NCBI GenBank assembly: GCA_015143295.1
Contig: JABCRI010001343.1
Location: forward strand, 682,001 to 746,000
Direction: 5' to 3'
DNA length: 64,000 bases
Origin: Tetracentron sinense
Taxonomy: Eukaryota > Streptophyta > Magnoliopsida > Trochodendrales > Trochodendraceae
Below the pieces are notes generated by a model. It saw only the letters and a list, made by a program, of their open reading frames with translations. It did no database searches and was not told the DNA's origin. Positions 45,954-57,342 of the stretch are shown here, one piece after another. Positions within the stretch are counted from its first letter, which is position 1. The number at the start of each line of letters is the position of its first letter. The position numbers and the translations under genes are program-made.

Positions 45954-47235
45954 GTTATGATCACTCAAAGACACTTGAGTACAGAGCATGCAGTATTCTA
46001 GCTAGACGCAAAATAAGACAAGAAATGGTTATGTTCTTGTTCTATTTCTTATTTCATTACAGCCAGCTTAGATGTTTCTATGCGTTGGTGTATATGGTTT
46101 ATTACTAACTAAATAAGAAAATCTACATTGGTATTTTATTTTGCCTTAACTTGTTATTACTCCCTCAATTTTCTGATATTTTCCGCCCTTTCTTGTCAAG
46201 ATTATATAACTGGGTTAAAAAAAAGGAATGCTAGCCCTACTCTTATCAACCCATACTTTCACCCTTAATCAAGCACCTGTCCACAAAAAACTTTTTGCCA
46301 AAAGCTACAGAAAGTGATTGGTTGTGGGTTAGAGTATGCGTTGACTGAGAATAGGATAGCACTCTTCGGATAAAAATGGAGGAAAATGCTTTCAATTCAC
46401 ACGACCGGTACCCATCCTTAAAGATGGAACCAACTTGTCTGTGTTCTTCCATGTGGCAACCTAGATATGGAAACACGGTTTCTTCATATTTAATTCATAT
46501 GCATGCTCCATTATTCTCCCAAAACTCATTAATTTTCTAAGTACATATACTTGGGCGGAAAAATTCCTAGCTCTGACCCTGCGGGACACTAGACACATCC
46601 TCAAAAATTGGACGTTCTAGAATCCTGCATCCTCGCGACCCGTATTAGGTTGCCCTATGATGAGACGTTCTCGCAATCACTTTTCATTAAGGATATATCT
46701 AAGTATCAAATTAATTTGTTTTGTTAAAAGAAAAGGCAAGTAGGCAACACAGCATCACATCGTATTGCTAGCTACTATGTCATTGGCTTAATTATATATC
46801 CTCGTGAACTTAACAAATCTCATACTAGGCAGTCAGGATTGACTAACCCTATAGGAGTGAAACTTTGTTGTAGCCTAGGGTTACAAACAATCATTGTCTT
46901 ATAGAAGAACAAGTTTTTTATAATTATTAAAAATTATATTTAAAAAAACTTAATTAGCAATGCAATGTTCATTGTAGCCCAAGGCTATAAACAAATGTTG
47001 TCTTTTGAATAGATCAAAAAATGTATCAATTAGAAGGTCATTATAATTATTAAAAATTTAGATAAAAATGTAATACAGTAGTGAATCGGAAACATTTTTT
47101 GATGTGTGTAGAACAATAATTTCATGTAATTCTGGCCTAGAACAACCATTATTGTCAAGGGCATTGGTTGTTTAAAGTCCTAATGCGTAGAGAGGGCTTG
47201 GGATCGGAAGAAAAGCTCTACAATGGTCACCATTG
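45954..47235. other. P450 3' flank and intergenic
   Basis: A short foldback element lies at 46225-46366. The rest is AT-rich without a gene. Near-repeated words (CTAGGGTTACAAACAATCATTGTC and a copy about 115 bp later) suggest an old duplication at 46870-47010. Confidence 0.4.
46225..46366. mobile_element. Small MITE with GGAATGCTA ends
   Basis: Imperfect inverted ends of about 36 bp: GGAATGCTAGCCCTACTC at left; AGAGTGCTATCCTATTCTC in reverse at right. Relatives lie at 42113-42446 and 54183-54336. Confidence 0.55.
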
Positions 47236-47317
47236 TGTGTATACAGCAGAGCCAGGATCCTCTTGTAGGAGGGCTAACAATGGGGTGTGGGTTTTCGGGG
47301 GCAAACCCCTATTTATT

Positions 47318-47351
<34 letters not shown>

Positions 47352-49404
47352 AGAGCCAAGTTCATAGACCAACTTGTCATCAGTTGTTCCCTTTGCCTAT
47401 GGCTAGGTCATCTTCAATTAATATTTAAGTATAATACTTATTTTTTTTAATAATAAAATTTAGGGGCAACCCCTCTGCCCCCATGCCTATGAGGCTATGC
47501 ACTCTTAAATTAAATAATATCCAAATTTAATTTTTTTTGTCCTCAAAAGTTCAAGGGGTGCTATAGCCCCGCAGCCCCAGCTTCATCCTTGTGTTGGAAT
47601 TTGGCTCGAATTAGGCAAAACCCAAAGGGACGATCGATCGCCCACCAAAGGGGATCGATCGTCGGCGGGCGATAGATCACCCCTAGTGGAGATCGATCGC
47701 CCAGAGCATTGTGTGCATGGATTTCTTTCGAGAAATTGTTATTTCAAGTAGTTTTACGCTTTTAGAAATCCCTATTACGATTGGGGGACTTTCTATTAGT
47801 TTAGGGCTCTTGTTTAAGCCTATAAATAGGAAATTATGGGTCTAGGGTTTGTATCTAAGGATCAAGAGAATGTTTTTGTATTTGAAGTGGGAGATAATAG
47901 AAAGGGTTAGAACATATTAGGGCTTGGGAAAAGTTTAAGGGAGGATAGATAAAGATTCTTCTTTGGGTTTTCATAGAGAAGGTGAGGTGAATGCTTTAGT
48001 ACTGATTCCTCAAGGTTTCCGTGAATAAAGAAGTAATCGGATCTTGAACCGTGGACGTAGGCAGATTGTTGCCGAACCACGCATATCTCTTGTGTTCCTT
48101 TGCGTGTGTGTTTTAGTTTGTTTTTTTCCGTATGGTTATTTCTATTGTTACTTTTCCCACGACAAATTGGTATCAGAGCTTCGGGTTCATTATTTTTCAA
48201 TGGCTTTGATAAATTCTTGGTAATTTTTCCTAGAGAAGTTTGACGTAAAAGGGAGTTTCAATCTGTGGTAAAAGATGTCCTAGTTCAACAGGGCCTCGCA
48301 AAGGCATTAAAGGGGGATTCTGGTAAACCGAAAAAAATACCTGATGCGGATTGGAAAGACATTGAGGCGAGGGCAGTTAGCACAATATGTTTGTCTTGCA
48401 GAAAACGTGATGCATAACGTTATGGATGAGAAATCGGCATCTGATTTTTAGAAGAAGTTGAAAACGCTCTATATTGAAAAGAGCCTTACCAACAGATTAT
48501 ACTTGAAAAATGAGTTTAATACCTTAAAGATGGCGGAGAGTGCAAATCTCATAGAGCACATTAATGTGTTCAACCAGATATTGAATCAATTGCAGAAAGT
48601 TAGTGTCAAGGTGGATGAAGAAGACCAAGTCGTAGGGCTTCTTATATCACTTCCAGACTCATATGATCACTTGGTGACAACTCTCATGTATGGTAAGGAG
48701 ACATTACTGATGAAGGAGGTCACAGAGGCGCTACTCTCTTACGAGATTAAGCGGAAGTCATCGCATAATGAGAATAATCATGTCATGGTTGCTCGGCGAG
48801 GAGGAATGGACTTGGAGAGAAGATCTGGAAAAGGCATGGGCAGATCCAAATCCAAGGGAAAAGGCGGGGTCCAATGCTATCATTGCAAAGAATTAGGGCA
48901 CTTCAAAAGGGAGTGTCCGAGGCGTGCTGATAAGAATAGGAATTCTTCTGCAGCAATAGCAACGGACAATAAGGAATACATTGGAGATGCTTTCACAGTC
49001 TCCAAATGTATGGACAATTCTTCTGGTGAGTGGGTTTTAGATTTGGGGGCTTCGTGTCATATTTGCTCAAATAAGAAATTTTTTGATACATTTCAAAAGG
49101 AGATAGGAAAAGTGTTCCTGAGTGATAGATCTGAATGTGAAATCACGGGGTTTGGTAATGTAAAGATAAAAATATTTGATGGAGTTATTCGGACTTTGGA
49201 GGGGTAGCTTGTGTCCCTAAGTTGCGAAGAAATTTAATATCACTCGGCAAATTAGACTATAAGGGCTGTTGCTACACAGTTGCAGGTGGAGTAATCAAAA
49301 TAAAGCAGGGAAAGCAGGGATGCTTGGTTTTGATGAAATGAAAGAAGTGTGATGGTTTATATCTCCTGGAGGGGAATACGGTGGTAGGTGGAGCTAGCTG
49401 GACT

Positions 49405-51400
49405 TAAAACGGTTGAAAAATGACCGAAATGCCCCTATAGCGTAAAATGACCAAACGCCCCTGAAAATTGGTCAAAAGTTATGATTTCATCCGAAACAAT
49501 TTTACAAATTTTTCGGTTCAATTTTGGCTATTTTTGGGCTCAAAATAGGCTTAAAACGATAAAATAGTTTTTTCGGCAAATAGGAGCATAAACAAAAAAC
49601 CAAAAAAACTCATTTTTGAAGACCCAAACAGGCCCTAAGGGGCAAGCTCGCCCTTTTAAAAAGGCGCGGGACCATGTGGGCCCACTTGCACTACAAATTT
49701 CATTTTTTATTATTTTATTTATTCATAATAAAATATATTAAATCGCGCCTTTTAAAAAGGCGCGGATTTAGAAATATCGGTTGCCGACGCGTTGCCGACT
49801 CACTGTTCATACCGCTTTAACTATTCATTAAAATATAATAAATCGCGCCCTTAAAAGGCGCGGACCCCGTTTGAAAAACTATAAATACCCCCCACCCCTT
49901 TCTTTATTCTTCATTCCTTTCCACTTGCTCTCTTCTCTCTCCTCTTTCGAAAATCCCCCTTTTGGCGTCGGCGATCCCGGGAACTCGATTTCGAAGAATC
50001 GTTCTCGGGAGCACTTAATTCAGAGACCCTTTTGGGTTTCCTGGAAGGTAAATCGCCGAAACTCTGACGTTTGCTTTGTCATTTATTAGTCTAATTATTT
50101 TATTGTTTTTAAATACTTAGACTGCTTATCCTGTCGAACCCCTGCCCGGTTTTACTTAAACCCGGCTTACCCTGTCGAACCCCTGCCCGGTTTTACTCAA
50201 AACCCGGCTTACCCTGTCGAACCCTTGCCCGGTTTTACTTAAACCCGGCTTACCCTGTCGAACCCCTGCCCGGTTTTACTCAAAACCTGGCTTACCCTGT
50301 CGAACCCCTGCCCCGGTTTACTCAAAACCTGGCTTACCTTGTCAAACCCCTGCCCGGTTTTATTCAAACCCGGCTTACCCTGTCCAACATCTGCCCGGTT
50401 TTATTCAAACCCGGCTTACCCTGTCGAACCTCTGTCCGAACTTCGGTTCAAACATACCATACCCTGTCGAAACCCTGTCCGAATCTCGGCTCAAACCTTG
50501 ATTCAAAACCTCACCTAAACCATACCTAAAACCCTAATCAAACCCTAGTTGACTCCAGTTACCCTACCTAAACCCTAGTTACCCTACTAAACCCCAGTTA
50601 CCCTAACTGAACCCTAGTTAACCCTAGGTAGACCTTAGTGACCTCTAGTTAAACCTTAACTAAACCCTAAGTCAAACCTTACCCACCTAGTTGAACTTTT
50701 GTCTAGAAACTCCGCTCAAACTCTGTTTCAAATCCCATCAAACCCTAAACCCAAAGGCTCCTTGACATGAGCTAAAACTGTCCAAGTGCTCCTTGACATG
50801 AGCCAAAACTGTCCAAACGCTCCTCAGCACGAGCTTAAAAGGTCACCTCGCTCCTCTAACAGGAGCAAAAACCCCTGAACCATTCAAAAACACCCTAACA
50901 TCCAAATACCAATTTCAGCTTCTCAAACACCCATAATCCAAACACCCAACAAATCAAACTATCAACTCCCATCTGGAACTACGTGTGGCTTGATTCCACT
51001 GACTGTGGATACGTAGGCAACCCTGATCGGGTTCAGCTCACCTAGGATAGAACCCCTATCCTGTCCCGGCTTACTTAACATGTACATTACTGTTCATACA
51101 ATAGTTTGTCAAGCATATAGATGAAATACAAGTCTCTCTTATGGTTTCCCCCACGTTAATTCAGACTTAAGGAGTAGGTAACCATCTCCGGATGGGAGTT
51201 TAGGGGTGCCTAACACCTTCCCCTGACTCAAATGAACCCTTACCTTGAACTCTAATTCCAGACCAAAGCCTTATCCATCTTTAAGGGACCCTATTTCCCT
51301 CACAATCTAAATAGGTGGCGACTCTACTCTTTTCAACATTTTTAACAGCTATTCCTCTCGGGTCAATCCTGATCGGGAGTGGGGGTTAAAATGTATAGGT
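49405..51400 (-). mobile_element. Gypsy-like LTR nested in the Copia element
   Basis: Read on the minus strand near its start it has AGAGTCGCCACCTATTT and then GTTGCCTACGTATCC, the same order as in the LTRs at 17.2 kb and 57.5 kb, so it is a relative in reverse orientation. It carries about nine tandem units of 45-47 bp at 50128-50430 (TGTCGAACCCCTGCCCGG) and AAACCCTA-rich DNA at 50500-50760. Its exact ends are unclear; short CTGGA words lie near both. Confidence 0.6.
50128..50430. repeat. Tandem repeat, about nine units of 45-47 bp
   Basis: The unit core is CTTACCCTGTCGAACCCCTG followed by CCCGGTTTTACT and AAACCCGG. It lies inside the nested LTR; CCCGGTTT and AAACCCGG form a small inverted pair per unit. 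Confidence 0.85.
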
Positions 51401-52664
51401 CTGGAGGAAAATGAAAACCTGATGTTGTGCAGATGGTAGAAAGCTCACGTAAAGTCTATTTCGCAGTCGGTGCAGAGATGGGTATTCCGGTAGGTTTTCG
51501 TAAGGGTGGAGATGGTGATGATGTGCCTTTGACGGAGAGGACGGGTCTATGTCCTCGTCCGGGATTCTTCTAGATTGGAGAATGAGTTTTCAGGCTACAC
51601 ATGAGTTTTGACCATGTTTTATCGAATCCGGTGGAGTGTTTTCCGAGGTTGGATTCGAGGGTGTGTGTAGCTAGTGGGTCTCTTTCGCAGATGGTGCAGA
51701 GGTGGGCAATGTCAAAACAGTTGTTTGCGGTATTTGCAAACGGGTTTGCATTAATTGCAAACGAGTTTCAAAATTTTGAGAGAGATTTTGGTTCGAGGTG
51801 GAGGAGATTCCCGGATGTGGGCAATGTGGTATTCTATCTTGAAGGTTTGCTTGGTGATTAGCAAATCGATTTTTTTGGTTTCGGAGGTATCACAAAATTC
51901 TCGCAAAGGTGGAGATTGTTGGAATTTGGCTGGGCAATCGATAGATCGCCCCTAGTGGGGATCGATAGCCCAGAGCGCCGTGTGCATGGATTTCTTTTGG
52001 GAAATTGCTATTTCAAGTAGTTTTATGTTTTGAGAAATCCTTATTCCGATTGGGGGACTTTCTATTAGTATAGGGCTCTTGTTTAGGTCTATAAATATGG
52101 GATTATGGGTCTAAGGTTTGTATCTAAGGATCAAGGGAATGCTTTTGTAATGGGAATGAAAGATAATAGAAAAGGTTAGAGCATACTAGGACTTGGGAAA
52201 AGTTTAAGGGAGGGTAGATAGAGATTCTTCTTTAGGTTTTCATAGAAAATGTGAGGTGAGTGCTTTTGTATTGGTTCCTCAAGGTTTCTGTAAATAAAGA
52301 AATGATCGGATCTTGACCCGTGGTACGCAGGTTGTTGCCAAATCACGTATATCTCTTGTGTTCCTTAATTTGTATGTTTGTTTTGATTTATTCTTTTCCA
52401 TCTGTTTATTTCTATTGTTGCTTTTCCCACAACATCTTGTTCCCAAGCTACGCCTTACATATTTTTTTTCCCAAAAGTTGAGGGGGGCTTCCCCCCCAAT
52501 GTGGCTCCGCCCATGTCTGTATATAATATGAAATAGAACTGTTGTGGCATGTAGAATTTTCCCATGGATTCAAACTAAGAAAAAGAGGAGAAGAAAAAAT
52601 GGACTTTAGAAAAGACCAAAACTTTGAAATGGAGTGCATGAAACAGTGGGGGACTTTCACTTAT

Positions 52665-52847
52665 GAGATTAATTTTGAGCCGGAGCTCTCTTCACGGTGT
52701 TGAAGCAGAGCTCCCTTTTTTGCACTATGGGCATGGCAGGTTTGTAATTTTTTAAAACATGAAATTACAAGTTTGCCATTGGGATAGTGTAAAAAGGGGA
52801 GCTCCGTTCCACGCAGTGAAGCAAAGCTCCTCTTTGTATTTAAACGG
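52665..52847. mobile_element. Foldback MITE, GAGCTC arms, copy 1
   Basis: The left arm GAGATTAATTTTGAGCC, then GAGCTCTCTTCACGGTGTTG, is inverted at right (GGAGCTCCGTTCCACGCAGT). A reverse-oriented relative lies at 56618-56818. Confidence 0.65.
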
Positions 52848-53037
52848 TTCATTTATATAGAAAAAAGTCAACACTTACTTTTGAATGGAATGCTTGAAAC
52901 AGTAGGGGATGATCATTTTGAGTTCATTTATATAGATTTTCAGGGTGAAATCAGTACAAAATAAAATAAAATGAACAGTGGGACATTAGTTGAGATCGGG
53001 GAAACTGCAGCTAAAGGGCTTTAATATATTCCATGAG

Positions 53038-53329
53038 GCATCGGATTGTCTCTGGCGAAGCCAGAAAAAGCTCTCGGACATCCATAGAATGAGGGACATG
53101 TGGCGTTAAAAAGGGAGAAGTCATTTCATTTTCTCCTTCTGATTTTGACTTCTTCCCACTTGATATCTCTTCTCCTTTATCTCATACTTTATCACCATGT
53201 GTCATATAGTGTGAAAAAGTCAAAATCATGGGACCCATGATTTTGACTTCTCCACCACTTATCCCCTATTCTATGATTGCCCCAGACATGCCCTTTCTGG
53301 CTGCTTTGCCAGAGACAATCCGAGGCCAC
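53038..53329. mobile_element. 292-bp foldback MITE, copy 2
   Basis: The same family and length as 37476-37767 (TCGGATTGTCTCTGGCGAAG at left, GCCAGAGACAATCCGAGGCC at right). The 8-bp duplication TCCATGAG is exact at 53030-53037 and 53330-53337. Confidence 0.8.
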
Positions 53330-54182
53330 TCCATGAGAGTCTGCACGTCCCAGTGGATAGTGTTTGAATTGCCTAACAGTCATATTTCAACATGAAATTA
53401 CATCCAGAAGATTGAGTTTTTTTTTTGTAATCAGGAAAGGATAATGGGCAGCTGATGCTTGCTCATAAGTCAGAAAACTAAATCTGTCTGACTGACGTCT
53501 CTTGAACCGCAAATCAATTATGCTACTTTATATTCAGTTATTGCCCCAGATGTCAAAAGGGTTATTGCCGCAGATGTCAAAAGGTTGGTCAATTATGCTA
53601 CTTTATATTCAGTTATTGCCGCAGATGTCAAAAGGTTGGAAATTAAACCTAGTGGGGGTGGTAAAGTTTCTCTTACAGTGGAGTGTACTTATCCTGTTTT
53701 CATAATGACCGATACCAACTTCCAAACCCTAAGTCATATTATTAAGTAAAATAATCACCTCTTCATGCTGAGGGGGCGTCTCCCATGTGTCTTCCTTTTA
53801 AATCTTATTTAATCATGGTTAAGATTTATCTACTCTTAAGGTTCACCCATTTAGCTTTGGTTTTTTTAAAAATAAAATAAAAATAAATTAAATGATTAAA
53901 AAAAACTAACCCAAGTTAATAAGAGTTAAAGGATGGCTATGTGAAAGAATTTTGTCCCCAGTAATAATAATCATTCTCTGCATATAAAGACCGACAAAGC
54001 CGCCTACAAAGCTTCATTAATTTTCTTGACACCCATTCACACAGCACACAGCACAGGAAGACAAAGCCGCCAATCGAAATCTTCTACAAATGGCCGTCCA
54101 TGCCTAATAATCTTTAATCTTCAAATTGTAAATTGTGGCTCCTTGTTGTCCTGGTTACTATGCATGTCATTTCATGATAAGG
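53330..54182. other. Intergenic with short repeats
   Basis: Three copies of TTGCCGCAGATGTCAAAAGG or near forms lie at 53540-53640, spaced 22 and 62 bp. A partial foldback of the GTTCACCCATTTAGC family lies at about 53760-53950. No gene. Confidence 0.5.
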
Positions 54183-54336
54183 GAAGAATGCTAAGCATAC
54201 TCGCTCGCTCTCACAATCCCTACTTCTACCTTTTTTAGATAAAATAAATAAATAATTTTGTGAGAGGCCTACTGTTGGGTGAAACTCAATTGTTACAGTG
54301 AACATAAGGATTGTGAGAGTATGCTTAGCACTTCTC
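54183..54336. mobile_element. MITE with GCTAAGCATACTC ends
   Basis: Inverted ends ATGCTAAGCATACTC at left and GAGTATGCTTAGCAC at right, each next to TCACAATCC or its inverse. It is related to the GGAATGCTA-ended elements. Confidence 0.65.
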
Positions 54337-54695
54337 AATTATAGCTTGTGAAGCCCGACACTCAAAAAGCAGAGCAAATCTACTGTTCGGTACCTAACTC
54401 TTAGTTGATGTTAGATTCTACTATCTGTAATAAAAAAAAACCCGTTCATGGTGATTTTGAAAAGCACAATAAAAATAAAAAGAGATTAACTATGAATAGA
54501 TCTCTTGTTGCACAGATAGGCGGAGTCCAAAAATAAGCTTTGACATGGGTAGTTTTGCAATAACAAGAAAAAAAAATTTATGATAGAAAATAACTTTCTT
54601 TGTATTTGTAATTAACAAGCTGCCACTGCCGTAAGCCTTAATTTTTAGGTTGCTTCGATTGTATGTTTTTTTTTCTCCGTTATATGTTCAACGGG

Positions 54696-55173
54696 TAGGG
54701 CTGTAAATGGGTGTGGATATTATCCGTATCCGAGTCGTATCTGAATCCGTTTAATCGGATAATTATCCAGATAAGTATTCGGCGGAGCGGATTCGGATAG
54801 TAAAATACTATCCGTTTATAATCGGATACGGATTCAGATACTGTTATATCCGATCCGATAAATATCCGTCTGATTATATAATATATATAAATAATATATT
54901 TTAAATTTATAAAATTAATATAACATTTAAAATATTTTTTTTAATAAAAATTTATATATATTTTTAATATTAATTTATATTTTTTATATTTTTTAAAATT
55001 AATCGGATAATTCGGATACTATCCGAATCCGGATATTTTAATCGGAGTTGGATACGGATATCATATTTCACTATCTGTGGTATATTTATTCAGATTCGAA
55101 TATTGGATATATAATCGGATACGAATTCGGATATACCAATATCCACTCCAAATCCGCTCTGTTTACAGCCCTA
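54696..55173. mobile_element. hAT-like element with exact 8-bp duplication
   Basis: A 478-bp element starts TAGGGCTGTAAATGGG and ends CTGTTTACAGCCCTA. It is flanked by TCAACGGG at 54688-54695 and 55174-55181. The interior is dense in ATCCGTATCCG/CGGATACGGAT words around an AT core. It has no transposase. Confidence 0.85.
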
Positions 55174-55343
55174 TCAACGGGCATCTCCTATTCACAATTA
55201 TTCTCGTAGAAAAATATGTAAGAATTGTAAGACATAAACTAAACTAGTGAATATGTGGATTTACCCTCACAGACACATGGCACCTATGGTGAAATCTAAC
55301 ACCAAAATTTGTGTTAGGTACGTACGCAGGAAAAGATTCTCTC

Positions 55344-55428
55344 CAGGAGCGGAGCCAAGGGGCATGGCCCCCAAATTTTTTGTGATTTCTTCATGGAGTA
55401 GTAAGAAATAGTGGGTGGGCCCCTCTAC

Positions 55429-55459
<31 letters not shown>

Positions 55460-55940
55460 GAATTTTGTCTTATATAATATAATGGCCCTCACAATCTTTT
55501 TTACCATATATATAGTGGGGCCCCCAATGGAGTCCGGTTACCCTTGAGGTTAGTACATGTCCCATTGACACCCCTTTAACTATGGTTAAAATTTATGTAC
55601 TTTTAGGGTTCACCAATTTATCCTTGGTTTTTTTTTTTTAATATTAATTTTTTTTAACCTTAGGAATTAGTAAATTTTAACTAGGGTTCAAAAAGAAATT
55701 TGATATTAAAAAAAAACCAAGGATAGGTGGGTGAATCTTAACCCCAGTTAAGGAGCATTAATAAGGACACATGGCAACCTCAAGAGCATTATCGAGAAAA
55801 AAAATCTCAAAATAAAAAAAACTACCCAAAAAAATTTTCTCGAGGCTACGATCCCGAACCCCCAAGTTCCATACCCTCAAATCCATTATTTTATAATACA
55901 TGTATTTCGGCCCAATGAAAAATTCCTGGCTCCGCCCCTA
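55344..55940. mobile_element. hAT-like CAGGRGCGGAGCC element with nested foldback
   Basis: Ends CAGGAGCGGAGCCAAGG and CTGGCTCCGCCCCTA. The exact 8-bp duplication ATTCTCTC lies at 55336-55343 and 55941-55948. A 28-nt C-run is at 55432-55459. At about 55530-55795 a foldback of the Mutator-like GGACACATGGCAACCTC family is inserted. Confidence 0.8.
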
Positions 55941-56250
55941 ATTCTCTCCATACAGGCGTGGCTATGGACTGGCTTGAGCACCGACGCATTGAACAATCCG
56001 ATGATCCCATCCCAATTCTTTTATAGACAGGATTAAAAAGGCAACTATATATCTCCATTTCCTACCCAACTCAAATTCTATAATCTTCTTAAGCTTCTCC
56101 AATCTCCTTTCCTGTATGTATAACTGAGCTAAGATATCAAAACTAGCTGCTTTAGGGTATTTTCTGGATTGTGATCTCGAATATAATCTCGCTCCTATTT
56201 GTGCATTCCACACATTCCTACTTGGATCATGCTATCTTCATTCATACCCC

Positions 56251-56535
56251 CAGGGGCGGAGCCAGGATTCTGTTGTAGGGGGGCTAACAATGGGGGTTCG
56301 GGGCGTAGCCCCCGATTTTTTTTTTGGGGCCAAGTTCATGGAACATCACCTCTGTCTGTGTCTGTTTCGTAAAGAAAAAAATTTTCTCTCAAAAATTCGG
56401 AGGGGCTAGAGCTCCCCGTCCTCCGGCTCCACCCCTTTCCCAGGCTACACCCTTATTATTGCTATAATTAAAAAAAAATCAAAATTTCGGGGGGAGGGGC
56501 TGAAGCCCCCCTGGTTCCATGTGCCCCCCCCCAAA
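56251..56535. mobile_element. Another CAGGGGCGGAGCC element, end unclear
   Basis: It starts CAGGGGCGGAGCCAGGATTC, with GGGGCGTAGCCCCC words, and a likely right end CCTCCGGCTCCACCCCT near 56436, then a second similar tail (GGGGCTGAAGCCCCCCTGG). No clean duplication found. Confidence 0.5.
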
Positions 56536-56617
56536 ATTGCTAATAGAGGTAATAGAGGAATGCTAGCCATGCTCTCTCACAAAACATATTGTGTACTCCA
56601 CCTCTTTTGAAAAAACA

Positions 56618-56818
56618 GTTTAAATACAAAGAGGAGCTCTGCTTCACGGTGTTGGTGGAGCTCCCCTTTTGACATTGTGACGGTGGCAATGTTATAATTA
56701 TGTGTGTTCCAAATTGCCCAACCTCTTTCAATAATTACAACCATGCCATTGCCCTTGTGTAAATTGGAGAGCTCCACTTCAACGCCGTGAGGCAGAGCTC
56801 TGGCTCAAAATTAATCTC
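56618..56818. mobile_element. Foldback MITE, GAGCTC arms, copy 2 (reverse orientation)
   Basis: It contains AAATACAAAGAGGAGCTCTG and CTCAAAATTAATCTC, the reverse of the copy at 52665-52847. Arms of about 45 bp fold back. Confidence 0.65.
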
Positions 56819-56829
56819 TTGAAAATAAA

Positions 56830-57342
56830 ACAAAATTTTATGTGTCAGCTCACTTAGGGGCCCCACACAAGGTCCTTTGTTTCATTATCCAAAAGGGGGC
56901 TGAGTATAGAAATGTGAGTATGACACTCTCCTTCCAATTATAGTTATCCCATAGGTTTGGTTTGTTACCTGGGTTGGTGGTGGTCAAGGCCATTGAGCAA
57001 CCTCCTTGCCATGCTGATAAGTAATCAGGCATTGTGAACAATTCCACAGTGTGTGGATAGAGACCCTGTAACCTTTTCCTCATCAACAACCCCATAATGT
57101 GGTGTGGTTCAGCTATATTAAGATGATGAATAATGAGAACTAATGGCTAAGCCTCCATGCACTGCATGTACCCATAAATTCAGTCTCTATGTCGAGCTAT
57201 TTACATGAAAGAAATACACGCATCTATTTAGAAATTAAGAAATAATAGGCGAGCATTGTATCAAAGTTTGATTGATATTGATGAAATAAAGTGACCCTAT
57301 TTAGGATTGTATAAAGAGAAGCTTCCATATTTTTTTCTATTC
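56830..57342. other. Intergenic, no features seen
   Basis: No gene or element recognised between the foldback copy and the nested LTR element. Confidence 0.4.

Larger units (their letters stand above)
47592..52434 (+). mobile_element. Ty1/Copia element, internally deleted, with a nested LTR
   Basis: The 5' LTR is 47592-48164 and the 3' LTR 51917-52434; both start TGTTGGAATTTGGCT and end CCCACRACA. A primer site TTGGTATCAGAGC lies at 48167-48179 and a polypurine tract AAGGTGGAGATTG just before the 3' LTR. Flanks CCTTG and TCTTG agree at four of five. A Gag region is readable at 48458-49207 with zinc knuckle CYHCKELGHFKREC and the protease start WVLDLGASCHIC. Integrase and RT are not seen. It is non-functional. 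A Gypsy-like LTR is inserted at about 49405-51400. The two Copia LTRs differ by an indel of about 55 bp in the hairpin cassette and by scattered changes, so it is not recent. Confidence 0.8.
47244..52515. mobile_element. hAT-like GGAGCC element split by a Copia insertion
   Basis: The left end CAGCAGAGCCAGGATCC and right end GTGGCTCCGCCCATG are the diverged inverted ends of the CAGGGGCGGAGCCAGG family. Flanks TGTGTATA (47236-47243) and TCTGTATA (52516-52523) agree at seven of eight bases. The interior keeps a 31-nt T-run (47320-47350) and GGGGGCAAACCCC words. The Copia element at 47592-52434 sits inside. Without it the host element is only about 430 bp. Confidence 0.6.

Noticed and set aside
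50500-50760. AAACCCTA-rich stretch resembling interstitial telomere repeats
   Set aside because: Irregular spacing, and it lies inside a Gypsy-like LTR; similar TAGGGTTT-rich ends occur in the LTRs at 19.5 kb and 61.5 kb. It is LTR sequence.
55432-55459. 28-nt C-run as a G-quadruplex regulatory site
   Set aside because: It lies inside a hAT-like element far from any gene; a homopolymer this long may also be an assembly artefact.
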